From the NCBI GenBank assembly GCA_017309115.1, contig JAFLEF010000028.1, forward strand, positions 32,849 to 96,848: DNA of 64,000 nucleotides, given 5' to 3'. Source of the stretch: Verrucomicrobiota bacterium (GTDB lineage: Bacteria > Verrucomicrobiota > Verrucomicrobiia > Limisphaerales > UBA9464). How positions within the stretch are numbered: position 1 is the first letter of the stretch; the number at the start of each line of letters is the position of its first letter. Made by a program: the position numbers and the translations under genes. Of this stretch, positions 39,641 to 47,834 are shown piece by piece. The notes beneath the pieces were generated by a model, which was given only the letters and a program-made list of their open reading frames with translations, did no database searches and had not been told where the DNA came from.

Positions 39641-40588
39641 TCAGCGTTTTGCTTGGGATTTTTGGCGGGCGAGTCGCATTTGATCGCGTTCGGCGCGTTG
39701 TTGCGGGGTGGAGTTCACCAGCCCGCTGAGCATTCGGTTCATGGCCTTCTCCTGACGCTCGGGATCGGCGGCCATTTGCTGACGCATTTGTTCGCGCTGT
39801 TCCTCTGTAGGTGCGGCCGGTCGGGTCGGGGCGTTCTCGGAGGTGACGGCCACGTCAGTAGGACGATTCAGGGGACCGCCGCCGCGGGACTCGAACACGT
39901 AGAAGCGGGTCCATTTGCGGAAGGTCTTCTTGGCGGCGAGCGCGACGATGTCTTCCACTTGGGCTTCCGCGACGGCCAGAGTGATCGGGAGCGCCGTGCC
40001 ATCCTCGGGAATCACCCGCACACCGGCCTGACGTCGGAACGTGGCCGCGAACTGAACCGGCGGCAGATTGGTGACGGAGAGGCTGACCCGGGAGGGGCGT
40101 GCGCCAAAGCTGTCGGGACCGCCGCCTGGGGGACGACCGGTGGTGCTGACCAGCGTAGGGCCGCTCGCGGCTTCAACGCCGCCCGGAGCGGACGGACGCG
40201 GACCGCCTGCGCCGGGCCGGCTGTTCCAGTTCGTCCAACCTGGGGTGGGGGACTGAAGCTGTCCTTGCGCGAGCGCCCGAGCGGTATTGAGCGACTTGCG
40301 GGTAGAGTAGAGCGGATAGACCGCCGACCAGCGTCCGTTGACCTGCTCGTTGAGGATGTCGAGGACGGCCTCAAGCGGCTGATCTTTGACCTTCAGCGTG
40401 ACTTGGCCCGAGACGCCTTCACCCACGTAGATGGGTTCCCAGGTTTGCCAGCGCAGTTCGCGCACCACTTGGTTCAGATCGGCATTGCGCACCTCGAGGG
40501 TGACGAGATCCTGATGTGCCCGCCAAGCCCAGCGCGCACCGTAAGTGACCACCGAAAGAGTCAGAGCCAGCCACAACGTCTTCTTCAT
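39641..40588 (-). CDS. Exported STN/secretin-N0-like protein
   Basis: 315 residues from the ATG at 40588 (MKKTLWLALTLSVVTYGARW), with a signal peptide. Residues about 30-90 read LVTLEVRNADLNQVVRELRW and VSGQVTLKVKDQPLEAVLDI. This is the short beta-alpha STN module found at the N-terminus of secretins and TonB-dependent receptors. A second related unit occurs after a Pro/Gly-rich linker (SLSVTNLPPVQFAATFRRQA and LAVAEAQVEDIVALAAKK). The tail is Gln/Arg-rich and may be helical. No secretin beta-barrel follows, so the role is unclear. Confidence 0.7.
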   Translation of the reverse strand: MKKTLWLALTLSVVTYGARWAWRAHQDLVTLEVRNADLNQVVRELRWQTWEPIYVGEGVSGQVTLKVKDQPLEAVLDILNEQVNGRWSAVYPLYSTRKSLNTARALAQGQLQSPTPGWTNWNSRPGAGGPRPSAPGGVEAASGPTLVSTTGRPPGGGPDSFGARPSRVSLSVTNLPPVQFAATFRRQAGVRVIPEDGTALPITLAVAEAQVEDIVALAAKKTFRKWTRFYVFESRGGGPLNRPTDVAVTSENAPTRPAAPTEEQREQMRQQMAADPERQEKAMNRMLSGLVNSTPQQRAERDQMRLARQKSQAKR

Positions 40589-40736
40589 ACACCCATAGAA
40601 GACGCCCCCTGCGTTAAGTCCGGATGTGGGTTGAAGGGAATTGTGTAAAGCTGGGGTAAATCCGGAGCGGGTCCTTGGGATCGATCTGGGACACGACGGA
40701 ACTTGTGTTTCCGGGAGCTTCCGCTGTGCTCGGTCC

Positions 40737-42086
40737 ATGCAGCGGTTTCGCAGTCGTTGGTTTCAACTGGGATGGATGTTCGGGCTTCTCGGCCTGGGAG
40801 GCGGTGTGGCGATCGCGGACGATTGGCCGCAGTGGCTGGGTCCGCAACGCGACGCTCATTGGCGCGAAACCGGAATCATCGAACGCTTTCCGGCAGGCGG
40901 CCCCAAACGGCTCTGGAAGACTCCCCTTGGGGCGGGTTACTCCGGTCCGGCGGTGGTGGGGAACCGCGTGTACGTCATGGATCGTCGGGTTTCGGATGGT
41001 GCGGCCAATCCCAAGGACGCCTTCGACGCGTCCACCATTCCCGGCAACGAACGGGTGCTCTGTCTGGATGCGCAGGACGGCCGGATCGTTTGGGAGCGCG
41101 CCTACAACTGTCCGTACAACGTCAGCTATGCCGCCGGTCCGCGGACCACTCCGCTCGTTTCCGACGGGCGCGTGTACACGCTCGGGACGATGGGGAATTT
41201 GGCCTGCCAGGAGGCGAGGGAGGGTCAGTTGGTGTGGTCGCGGGACTTCGTGAAGGAGTTTGGTCTGAAAGTTCCCACGTGGGGCGTTTCCGCGCATCCG
41301 CTGCTGGACGGGGACAAATTGATTTGTGTCGTGGGCGGTGAAGGCACGGTGGCGATGGCCTTCGATCGGAAGACGGGACGTGAACTCTGGCGCGCGCTGT
41401 CGGCTCGGGAGCCGGGATATTGTCCGCCGATGATCTACGAGTGGAACGGTCGCCGGCAGTTGATCATCTGGCATGCCGAAGCCGTCAATGGACTCGACCC
41501 CGAAACAGGTCGGGTGCTGTGGACCGAGCCGTGGAAGTTGAATTACGGAATGGCCATTCCCACTCCGCGTCGATTGGACGACGGATTGTTCCTCACGTGC
41601 TTTTACAACGGTTCGATGCGACTGCGGTTTGAGGCGGGCAAGGAGGTTCCGGTGGTGGCGTGGAAGACCGCCAAGCAGAGTGAAAAGGATACGCAGCACT
41701 TGAACTGCACCATGGCCACGCCGTGGGTGGAGGACGGTCACGTGTATGGGCCGTGCAGTTACGGTCAGTTTCGTTGTCTGCGCTTGGACACCGGGGAACG
41801 CCTGTGGGAAACCTACGCGCCAACCACGGGCAAGTCGGAGCGCTGGGGCAATTGCTTCGTGATCAAAAACGGTTCGCAGTGGTTTCTGTTGAGTGAACAG
41901 GGAGATCTCATCATCGCGAAGCTGTCGCCCCAGGGATACGACGAGGTCAGCCGGGCGCATGTCATTGATCCGGTGAACATGGATCCGCGACGTCCGGTGG
42001 TCTGGAGCCATCCGGCCTTCGCTCAGCGGCGAATCTTCCTGCGCAACGATCAGGAGATCGTCTGCTACGACCTGGCCGCGGAGTAG
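40737..42086 (+). CDS. Exported PQQ-like beta-propeller repeat protein
   Basis: 449 residues from the ATG at 40737. The signal peptide is followed by DDWPQWLGPQRDAHWRETGI, the usual start of these Verrucomicrobia/Planctomycetes proteins. Repeats of the PQQ type follow: VLCLDAQDGRIVWERAYNCP, LACQEAREGQLVWSRDF, AMAFDRKTGRELWRALSA and RCLRLDTGERLWETYAP. Despite the name, most such proteins do not bind PQQ and form a periplasmic propeller of unknown role. A family B element follows 4 bp after the stop. Confidence 0.88.
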   Translation: MQRFRSRWFQLGWMFGLLGLGGGVAIADDWPQWLGPQRDAHWRETGIIERFPAGGPKRLWKTPLGAGYSGPAVVGNRVYVMDRRVSDGAANPKDAFDASTIPGNERVLCLDAQDGRIVWERAYNCPYNVSYAAGPRTTPLVSDGRVYTLGTMGNLACQEAREGQLVWSRDFVKEFGLKVPTWGVSAHPLLDGDKLICVVGGEGTVAMAFDRKTGRELWRALSAREPGYCPPMIYEWNGRRQLIIWHAEAVNGLDPETGRVLWTEPWKLNYGMAIPTPRRLDDGLFLTCFYNGSMRLRFEAGKEVPVVAWKTAKQSEKDTQHLNCTMATPWVEDGHVYGPCSYGQFRCLRLDTGERLWETYAPTTGKSERWGNCFVIKNGSQWFLLSEQGDLIIAKLSPQGYDEVSRAHVIDPVNMDPRRPVVWSHPAFAQRRIFLRNDQEIVCYDLAAE

Positions 42087-42090
42087 GTGT

Positions 42091-42177
42091 CCTGGGAGCG
42101 CCGGCGTCTCGCCGGCTCGTTCACCCAATTTCGTATTTCCGTTACCCACTCGCCGGCGGGACGCCAGCGTTCCCAGG
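42091..42177. repeat. Family B REPIN-like element, copy 2
   Basis: 87 bp with arms CCTGGGAGCGCCGGCGTCTC and GCCGGCGGGACGCCAGCGTT (then CCCAGG), mostly complementary. The spacer between the arms resembles the spacers of copies 3 and 4 in length. It sits at the 3' ends of two convergent genes and overlaps the 3' end of the minus-strand one by 36 bp. Confidence 0.88.
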
Positions 42178-42567
42178 GGTGGTTCGTCGGCCTCGCAAAA
42201 GGCTAAGCAGGCCAACTCCGGCCAGAGTTGTTAATGCGCCCAGGACGCCGAACAGCAAGTCGAGCATGGTCTCCGGCACACTTTGTTGGATGGAGGTTCC
42301 CCGGAACTGATCGGAAGCAAACTCCGCAATCTCCCAGAACACGGCGATGGTGCAGGCCCAGGCGAAGGTGAGCAGGTAGAGAACCCAGCTGGGACTGCGA
42401 GCGGCCGGCAGCGAGGCGAAGAGACCCAAGAAAAAGTAGGCGATGGACGCCCCGCCCAGGAAGTGCAGCAGATGATCGAAGCGCTGGGTCAGACCGTATC
42501 CGGCCAACACCAAGTGCAGAACGACGACCAGCCGCAGCAGCCAACGAACGGCGGGGAGATCGGTCAT
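42142..42567 (-). CDS. YjdF/VanZ-like integral membrane protein with a repeat-derived C-terminus
   Basis: 141 residues from the ATG at 42567. Four membrane helices, with FDHLLHFLGGASIAYFFLGL, YLLTFAWACTIAVFWEIAEF and DQFRGTSIQQSVPETMLDLL as the polar signature. This agrees with DUF2238/YjdF-type inner membrane proteins: the H-x3-H in helix two, the W-E-x-x-E in helix three, then the D-x-x-D motif. No function is established. The last residues (NAGVPPASG) are encoded by the family B element at 42091-42177. Confidence 0.7.
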   Translation of the reverse strand: MTDLPAVRWLLRLVVVLHLVLAGYGLTQRFDHLLHFLGGASIAYFFLGLFASLPAARSPSWVLYLLTFAWACTIAVFWEIAEFASDQFRGTSIQQSVPETMLDLLFGVLGALTTLAGVGLLSLLRGRRTTPGNAGVPPASG

Positions 42568-42744
42568 GACGCTTTGGGGTGAGGATGGGAGGAAGTTCGG
42601 AGGAGGTAGCTCTCGTGGATCACTCGCAGGGATCCGCTGTCGTTTGGTTGGGTGCGCCGATACCACGCGCCCGGGCGGCCAATGATGGATTAACTGGTGT
42701 TTCTTTTCGACCCGGCGCTTCTAGGGATGGACGAGCAATTGTGG

Positions 42745-43494
42745 CTACGGGAACCGGTTGGCAAGTGGCATTCCGTCCCTGCTCCAAATAATAAGGTCGG
42801 AATCATTCGTCGAAACGAAAGCTCGCCGCCACCCCACTGCCTCCACATGTCCGTCGACAAAAGCTAGGTTAACCATTCCGCCATGCCGTCGCCACACCGG
42901 CTGAACGGCATCCCTCACACTCGGGTCCAAAATTACTCTCCCAATACTCGCCGATCCATCTACAACCCTATCCGCACTTCCGGAGTAACCATCGCCCAGT
43001 GACACAACCAGTGGATTTACTACCTCTGCCTCGCGCACCGGCCGCGGAACCGAACCGGTAAATGCCACCCCCAAACCCACAGGAGGATAGCCCCCTTTTC
43101 CTAGGATTCCCTGACTGTTGTATCCTAAATGCAATCGCTCCTGACCACGCTTATACTTCGCGGCTGGGCAGTTCAATAATCTAAGCTTCACCTCACTAGT
43201 CTCATTCGTGCCATAAATAGACTGCGTCCAGGAGCTTCCGTGGTTCGGATATGGCGAACCATCCTCGATTTCATTCCGCCTAAGGGGATACTCACGGTTT
43301 TCTGCGACAAACAGAGTCAAAAGCTTTCCGCCTTCCCTCAAGTTGTTGATGCATCCAAGGCCTGCTGCTCGGTTTCGCGCTCTACCGACCGCAGTGAATA
43401 ATAAGCCTGCCAACACTCCGAGGCAGGCAAGAGTTGCCATAAGCTCCATCATCGTGAAGGCGGGGCAACTCACATTGGATTTACCAGTCTTCAT
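42745..43494 (-). CDS. Prepilin-type N-terminal cleavage/methylation protein
   Basis: 249 residues, MKTGKSNVSCPAFTMMELMA. The leader here is divergent: Ala replaces the usual Gly before FTMMELMATLACLGVLAGLL. The remainder fits the family, with CINNLREGGKLLTLFVAENR, LNCPAAKYKRGQERLHLGYN and the C-terminal NLAFVDGHVEAVGWRRAF. With Ala at -1 the signal peptidase may work less well, or this may be a decayed copy. No assembly genes are adjacent. Base composition is lower in GC than the flanks. Confidence 0.75.
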   Translation of the reverse strand: MKTGKSNVSCPAFTMMELMATLACLGVLAGLLFTAVGRARNRAAGLGCINNLREGGKLLTLFVAENREYPLRRNEIEDGSPYPNHGSSWTQSIYGTNETSEVKLRLLNCPAAKYKRGQERLHLGYNSQGILGKGGYPPVGLGVAFTGSVPRPVREAEVVNPLVVSLGDGYSGSADRVVDGSASIGRVILDPSVRDAVQPVWRRHGGMVNLAFVDGHVEAVGWRRAFVSTNDSDLIIWSRDGMPLANRFP

Positions 43495-43957
43495 TTTGAG
43501 TCCTCTAAAAGCTCTGATTTAGCCAACCGGCCATCGACTACCTTGAGTACCTAAGAAAGCCAATTCCTTTCGTGGGAATGCGATGAATTCACCTTGCCCC
43601 AGCCTGGTGGCCACGATCGGGTAATGCTCGGCGTTGCGCACGCAGCGGTCCAGATACTCGCGTTGCCAGAACGGTCCCATGTGCGCGACGAGAGTGCTTG
43701 CCTTCCGGCTTGTGAAGGGTTTCCACGAATGCTGAATCAGACCGGGACGATCCTAGTGCGGCAGATAACCCAGCGAATGCCAGCCGCGATGCGGCTCCGA
43801 CGAAACGACGTTGGTGACGACGCGTCCGGTTTCCTTCGACGTCAGCGGGAAGTTCGGCGCGAGCGATGGCAGGCATTGACGGCTCGGCCCGCAACCGCTG
43901 CCGTCACTGCCGGAATCGTCATTCTGTTCGTTCGCTCCGCTCGTTTTCAGTTAGCCC
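43495..43957. other. Gap between prepilin gene and family B copy 3
   Basis: Apart from the RAYT relic, this gap has no recognisable gene. The 95 bp next to the prepilin start are AT-richer than the average and are where its promoter should be. The reading frames predicted on the plus strand over 43594-43989 have no homology that I recognise. Confidence 0.4.
43590..43800 (-). pseudogene. RAYT (REP-associated tyrosine transposase) relic with internal deletion
   Basis: Reading the minus strand from 43800, GWHSLGYLPH is followed by a stop and DRPGLIQ. That is the N-terminal block seen in many RAYTs (GY-LPH-x-D-x-PGLIQ). It then jumps directly to HSWKPFTSRKASTLVAHMG and PFWQREYLDRCVRNAEHY, the mid-to-late RAYT block. 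The HUH motif that belongs between them and the C-terminal tyrosine are absent. So the gene was deleted internally, truncated and has a nonsense codon. It lies 160 bp from a family B element and was probably its transposase. Confidence 0.6.
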
Positions 43958-44044
43958 CCTGGGAGCGCCGGCGTCTCGCCGGCTCGTGAATTCCATTTCT
44001 CCGCACCGTTACCGACTCGCCGGCGAGACGCTAGCGCTCCCAGG
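43958..44044. repeat. Family B REPIN-like element, copy 3
   Basis: 87 bp. Arms are CCTGGGAGCGCCGGCGTCTC (plus GCCGGC) and GCCGGCGAGACGCTAGCGCT (plus CCCAGG). The spacer ATTCCATTTCTCCGCACCGT is nearly identical to that of copy 4. It is downstream of the sigma-fusion gene's stop (44185, minus strand), separated by 140 bp without a recognised gene. Confidence 0.9.
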
Positions 44045-44184
44045 GGCCCTCAGCAGATCGCTTGTCACTTTATCGATCACGCTGAGTTCACTCGTTGAAT
44101 CTGGGGATGTCCGGGAAGGAGTTGTCTTACGGGTTTCGCTGCCGCGCGATGAGGTCCGGAGCACCTCTACCGCGTACCCGCGAT

Positions 44185-47100
44185 TCAATGCCGCACGGCC
44201 TCAATGACCCCGAGGTTTAATTCACCGCCTTGAAGATCAGGTGTAACTTCGAGGGATTTTCGAGTTACGGGGCGAATCTTGGCGTTCGGCGAGGTTGGTT
44301 TGGAAAAGAAGACAAGTTCGTACCGACCGGGCTCCACGGAATCGATCACGAATTGTCTATCTTCGCCGATCGTCACAAACCGATTCCGGCGGGACGCTTC
44401 TTCCAATTTTTCGCGGATACCGGGCTGCAGTCGCCACTCGGCGAAGGCCCTGGAATCCGACACGATTTCGGGAGGAGGTTTCGGGAGATTATCGTTGATC
44501 GCTCGCAGCGACCCAACCCACTCACCTTCGATTGCCTCGCTCTGAGGAATCAGGAGGGTTCCGGATATTCGCGATCCGGCGTCACCCATTTTCACCGACA
44601 GTGTTTCGCCCGCGACGACGTGGACCGATTTGGATTGCCCGGGTGGATATGACCTGCCGCCGCCGGTTTGAACGTTGGGACGGACTTGATGGACTACCCA
44701 TTCCCCGGGGGGAAGGTAATCGAAACGACAACGGCGATCCGTGGCGGCCTTCTGATGGGCCGTGTCGAATTCCAGGGTCAAATCGGCGTTTAAGGGATCG
44801 GCTGGTTGAAGCCATGCATGATCGTTAGCCCGATCGACTCCCGTAAACTCAACTTCGAGTCGGCCCCAAGGCTGGAGCTGCAATTGGGTAATCCTGTTCA
44901 AAGTCGCGAACGGCACCCGGCTGAATCCCCCCGAATGCACGATCAAGGCGGTTGTGATTTCCTCATCCTCTGATAAGTGGACGCGACCCGCGGAGTCAGC
45001 GGTACGATACGAAAAACCTGCGGTCTCGAGAGGGTTTCGGTTAAAGCGGGTCCGTTGGAGACTAAAGGTATCGCCCTTCCGGAGGAGGCCCACTTGGGCT
45101 TCGGCCGCGGGCTGTCCGTTGGGTTGGAGAATAGTCAGGCTGAATTCACGGGCAGGCTTCAGATTCGCGTCGAGCCGGACTTCCCCTTCGTTGATTTGAA
45201 GTGGACGCGAGTACCACGGCTGGAACCCATCGGCCTCCAGCCGAATGACAACTTGAGGGTGGGCAATTCCCGCGATGGATCCGGTGAGTCGATGACGAAA
45301 ATAACCGCCTTCGAACCGCGCCCAGTCGCCTTCCTGCTCCGTAAACAAGAGTGGTGGTTCACGCATTGGGTTCATGGTCAGGAGCTGACCCGCCGCCAAC
45401 TGGAATGACGGGATCAATCGGCCGGTATTGGCGTCTTTGACTGCGCCATGGACCACCAGATCCACCGCGGGTTGGAGGATGACTTCCTGTTCTGATCCGT
45501 CTGACTTCAGCCTGACGGCGAAGCGGCGCTCGTGTCCATCGGCGAGGAAATCCAGTAGGGTTGATCCGGCCGGCGCATCACTCCACTGGCCGCGACCGGC
45601 CTCATCCGTTATGCCCCGGAAGGCCGAGATGGACGGGGGTGGGGGATACCCAGCTTCGGATGAAGTTTCCCAGGGATTGTTGCTGTATCCGAAGGCGACG
45701 TTCGGTAGCGGTTTTCCTTCGACGTCCACTACACGAAAGCGCACGAGGCCGGAAACTTGCAGAGTCAACGTTACCGAACTCTGATCCGCGGGCACCGGGA
45801 ATCGTGCGGGTCCGAAGCCGGGAGCGCTGGCGGTGATCCACTGATTACTGACGGGCCATCCACGAAGTTCGAAGAAGCCGTCAATTGCGGTTCGTGTCGA
45901 TCGCCGGGAGCCGGGATCGGGTCCAACCAAGGCGTCGGCAATGCCCTGACCCTCTGGATCCACGACTCGACCCTTCAAATGGCGGCTGGGTTTCAACCGC
46001 AGGACGTGGGTGCCGTTCTGGAGTTCCACGGAAGCGGAGGGAGAACTGCGGAGAGTAAGCGTTTCGGAGGGCTGGTGGTCCGGGTGGCTTGCGCCAAGGG
46101 AACACCGCTCCAAGTGGTCGGCGGCAACCCGCGAGAGCCTCCATCTTCCCGATGCATCGGTAACGGTGGAGACGCTCCCCAGTTCGTGGTTTTCCGGACC
46201 CTGGTTTTCCGATGGTCGGGGTTCCTGATCGACCGACACCGTGGCGCCTTCGAGTGGATTCCCGTCGGGATCCAGAACTCGCCCGCCGAGGGCAACGGCA
46301 GGTTCCAAGCGGAGGGTGTACTGGGTGGGAATGGTTTGACCTAAGCGCGGTTCCCAGCGCAATCGCGTGTCGGCGAACCCATCGATTCGCGTCGTGATCT
46401 GGACGAACTGGGCATTGGTAGACCGGGGAATCCAGGCCTCCCCCGCCTCAGTGGTGGGCACTCGATGTGAAAAAACTTCCGCGGGCCAGCGGTCAAACCG
46501 AACGAGATGGTCGAGCGGGCCATTGGGAATGGGTTCACCGGTCTCCTTAGCGACGACGGTTAGCTTCAAGATGTCTTCGGAATCGAAGTCGGATGGGGTT
46601 GCTCCCTTGGACGCGGTAGGAGTGAGTTGGGTGGGATTTGGGGAAAGCCCAGCCGAATCGACTTCGAGGCGGGAAGTGGCGTCGGAAATGGGCTTGGACG
46701 GATGGTTGCGAAGCCAAGTATTGCTTAATCGAAGAAGGGAAAAGACGCCGAGGGAGATGGCGATCAGAACCGCAGCCGGGATCCATGTAGGGGTCACTCT
46801 CCGTGAAGATCTTCTTGGAGTAGTTTGGAGGAAGGATCCAGGAGTAAGGGTCGATTGCTGCTCCAATCGGGCGAGTAACCCCGATGGAGCGGGCTCGACC
46901 GCGTGGGCTGCTAGGAAGCTACCCAGGGCGCCCGCCGTGGAGGCGATACCTCGCCTTTCCAACGAATTCCTAAGTGAATCAAGCGCCCGCGCGACACGCA
47001 TGCGCGCCGCATTGGGTGCGGTTCCCAGCCGACGACCGACTTCTGAATGGGAGAGTCCTTCGAAGAATCTAAGGAGGATCGCCGTGCGATCCGGTTCAGA

Positions 47101-47490
47101 GAGCTCCGCCAAGGCCTCATCAAGGGCTGCCCGAAGTTCGTCGTCATCGGATGGGAATGAGGGAAGTACGGAAGGAGGCGTCATGGAGGCATAAAGGCAC
47201 TCGCGTTGTACGCGGCGTAACTGACTTCGATGGAATTCTGCTACAGAAAGACGGGTGCATGAGTAGAGCCAGCCGACGAGGTGCGGATGGCTGAGCAATT
47301 CGGCTGACTTCCGGGCCAGGTCGGCAAAAACCACTTGGGTGATGTCTTCGGCGACGAGTGGATCGTTTCGCGTCTGGCGGAGAGCGGCGGAGAAAACCAA
47401 GTCGACATGCCTCCGGAGCAAATGGGAAAAGGCGTCTTGGTCGCCAGCATGGGCAAACAGACGCAGTAGTTCGGTATCCGACATGTTCAT
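44185..47490 (-). CDS. ECF sigma factor fused to a membrane anchor and carboxypeptidase-regulatory-like domains
   Basis: 1101 residues from the ATG at 47490 (two codons upstream of another ATG). Residues 1-180 are an ECF-type sigma-70: region 2 with GDQDAFSHLLRRHVDLVFSA and ITQVVFADLARKSAELL, region 4 with LSEPDRTAILLRFFEGLSHS and VGRRLGTAPNAARMRVARAL. One membrane helix follows (about 240-260, WIPAAVLIAISLGVFSLLRL). The remaining 800 residues are extracytoplasmic beta-sandwich repeats (LGGRVLDPDGNPLEGATVSV, LKGRVVDPEGQGIADALVGP) like carboxypeptidase-regulatory/SpaA-like domains. The layout suggests a sensor whose sigma domain is held at the membrane. No separate anti-sigma factor gene is seen nearby. 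Confidence 0.85.
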   Translation of the reverse strand: MNMSDTELLRLFAHAGDQDAFSHLLRRHVDLVFSAALRQTRNDPLVAEDITQVVFADLARKSAELLSHPHLVGWLYSCTRLSVAEFHRSQLRRVQRECLYASMTPPSVLPSFPSDDDELRAALDEALAELSEPDRTAILLRFFEGLSHSEVGRRLGTAPNAARMRVARALDSLRNSLERRGIASTAGALGSFLAAHAVEPAPSGLLARLEQQSTLTPGSFLQTTPRRSSRRVTPTWIPAAVLIAISLGVFSLLRLSNTWLRNHPSKPISDATSRLEVDSAGLSPNPTQLTPTASKGATPSDFDSEDILKLTVVAKETGEPIPNGPLDHLVRFDRWPAEVFSHRVPTTEAGEAWIPRSTNAQFVQITTRIDGFADTRLRWEPRLGQTIPTQYTLRLEPAVALGGRVLDPDGNPLEGATVSVDQEPRPSENQGPENHELGSVSTVTDASGRWRLSRVAADHLERCSLGASHPDHQPSETLTLRSSPSASVELQNGTHVLRLKPSRHLKGRVVDPEGQGIADALVGPDPGSRRSTRTAIDGFFELRGWPVSNQWITASAPGFGPARFPVPADQSSVTLTLQVSGLVRFRVVDVEGKPLPNVAFGYSNNPWETSSEAGYPPPPSISAFRGITDEAGRGQWSDAPAGSTLLDFLADGHERRFAVRLKSDGSEQEVILQPAVDLVVHGAVKDANTGRLIPSFQLAAGQLLTMNPMREPPLLFTEQEGDWARFEGGYFRHRLTGSIAGIAHPQVVIRLEADGFQPWYSRPLQINEGEVRLDANLKPAREFSLTILQPNGQPAAEAQVGLLRKGDTFSLQRTRFNRNPLETAGFSYRTADSAGRVHLSEDEEITTALIVHSGGFSRVPFATLNRITQLQLQPWGRLEVEFTGVDRANDHAWLQPADPLNADLTLEFDTAHQKAATDRRCRFDYLPPGEWVVHQVRPNVQTGGGRSYPPGQSKSVHVVAGETLSVKMGDAGSRISGTLLIPQSEAIEGEWVGSLRAINDNLPKPPPEIVSDSRAFAEWRLQPGIREKLEEASRRNRFVTIGEDRQFVIDSVEPGRYELVFFSKPTSPNAKIRPVTRKSLEVTPDLQGGELNLGVIEAVRH

Positions 47491-47834
47491 CTTGCTATGT
47501 AACTGCCGCAGACTCCCAAAACGCACAGAGCTTGTGGGTCCGGTGGGTAATTCGCACTTCGACAAAGGGAGGAGGGCCTCCGCTCGATTTTTTGTCTGGA
47601 TCGAGACCGGGGCGGAATGGATTGCCCGGCACTCTATCGATCCCCCTGGGAGCGCCGGCGTCTCGCCGGCTCGTGCATTCCATTTCTCCGTACCGTTACC
47701 GACTCACCGGCGAGACGCCAGCGCTCCCAGGGGTGCGCAGACCCCAGGCGACTTCCGAATTGCGCTCGGCGTGGGGGCGGTAACGCTGTGCGCGGCGCTC
47801 GGGCTCGCGTGGCCCGCGCCGCCTGACTCCGTTG
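47491..47834. other. Divergent intergenic region containing family B copy 4
   Basis: The 343-bp interval between the divergent sigma-fusion and HEAT-repeat genes contains family B copy 4 at 47645-47731. The first 150 bp, next to the sigma-fusion gene, have no recognised gene and presumably hold its promoter. I cannot identify boxes with confidence. Confidence 0.4.
47645..47731. repeat. Family B REPIN-like element, copy 4
   Basis: 87 bp with arms CCTGGGAGCGCCGGCGTCTC (plus GCCGGC) and CACCGGCGAGACGCCAGCGC (then TCCCAGG). The spacer ATTCCATTTCTCCGTACCGT differs from copy 3 at one position. Unlike copies 1 to 3 it lies between divergent, not convergent, genes. Confidence 0.9.

Noticed and set aside
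42568-42744. Gap between the YjdF-like and second prepilin genes as a possible small gene
   Set aside because: The plus-strand frame there has no start signal or domain and spans both gene boundaries.
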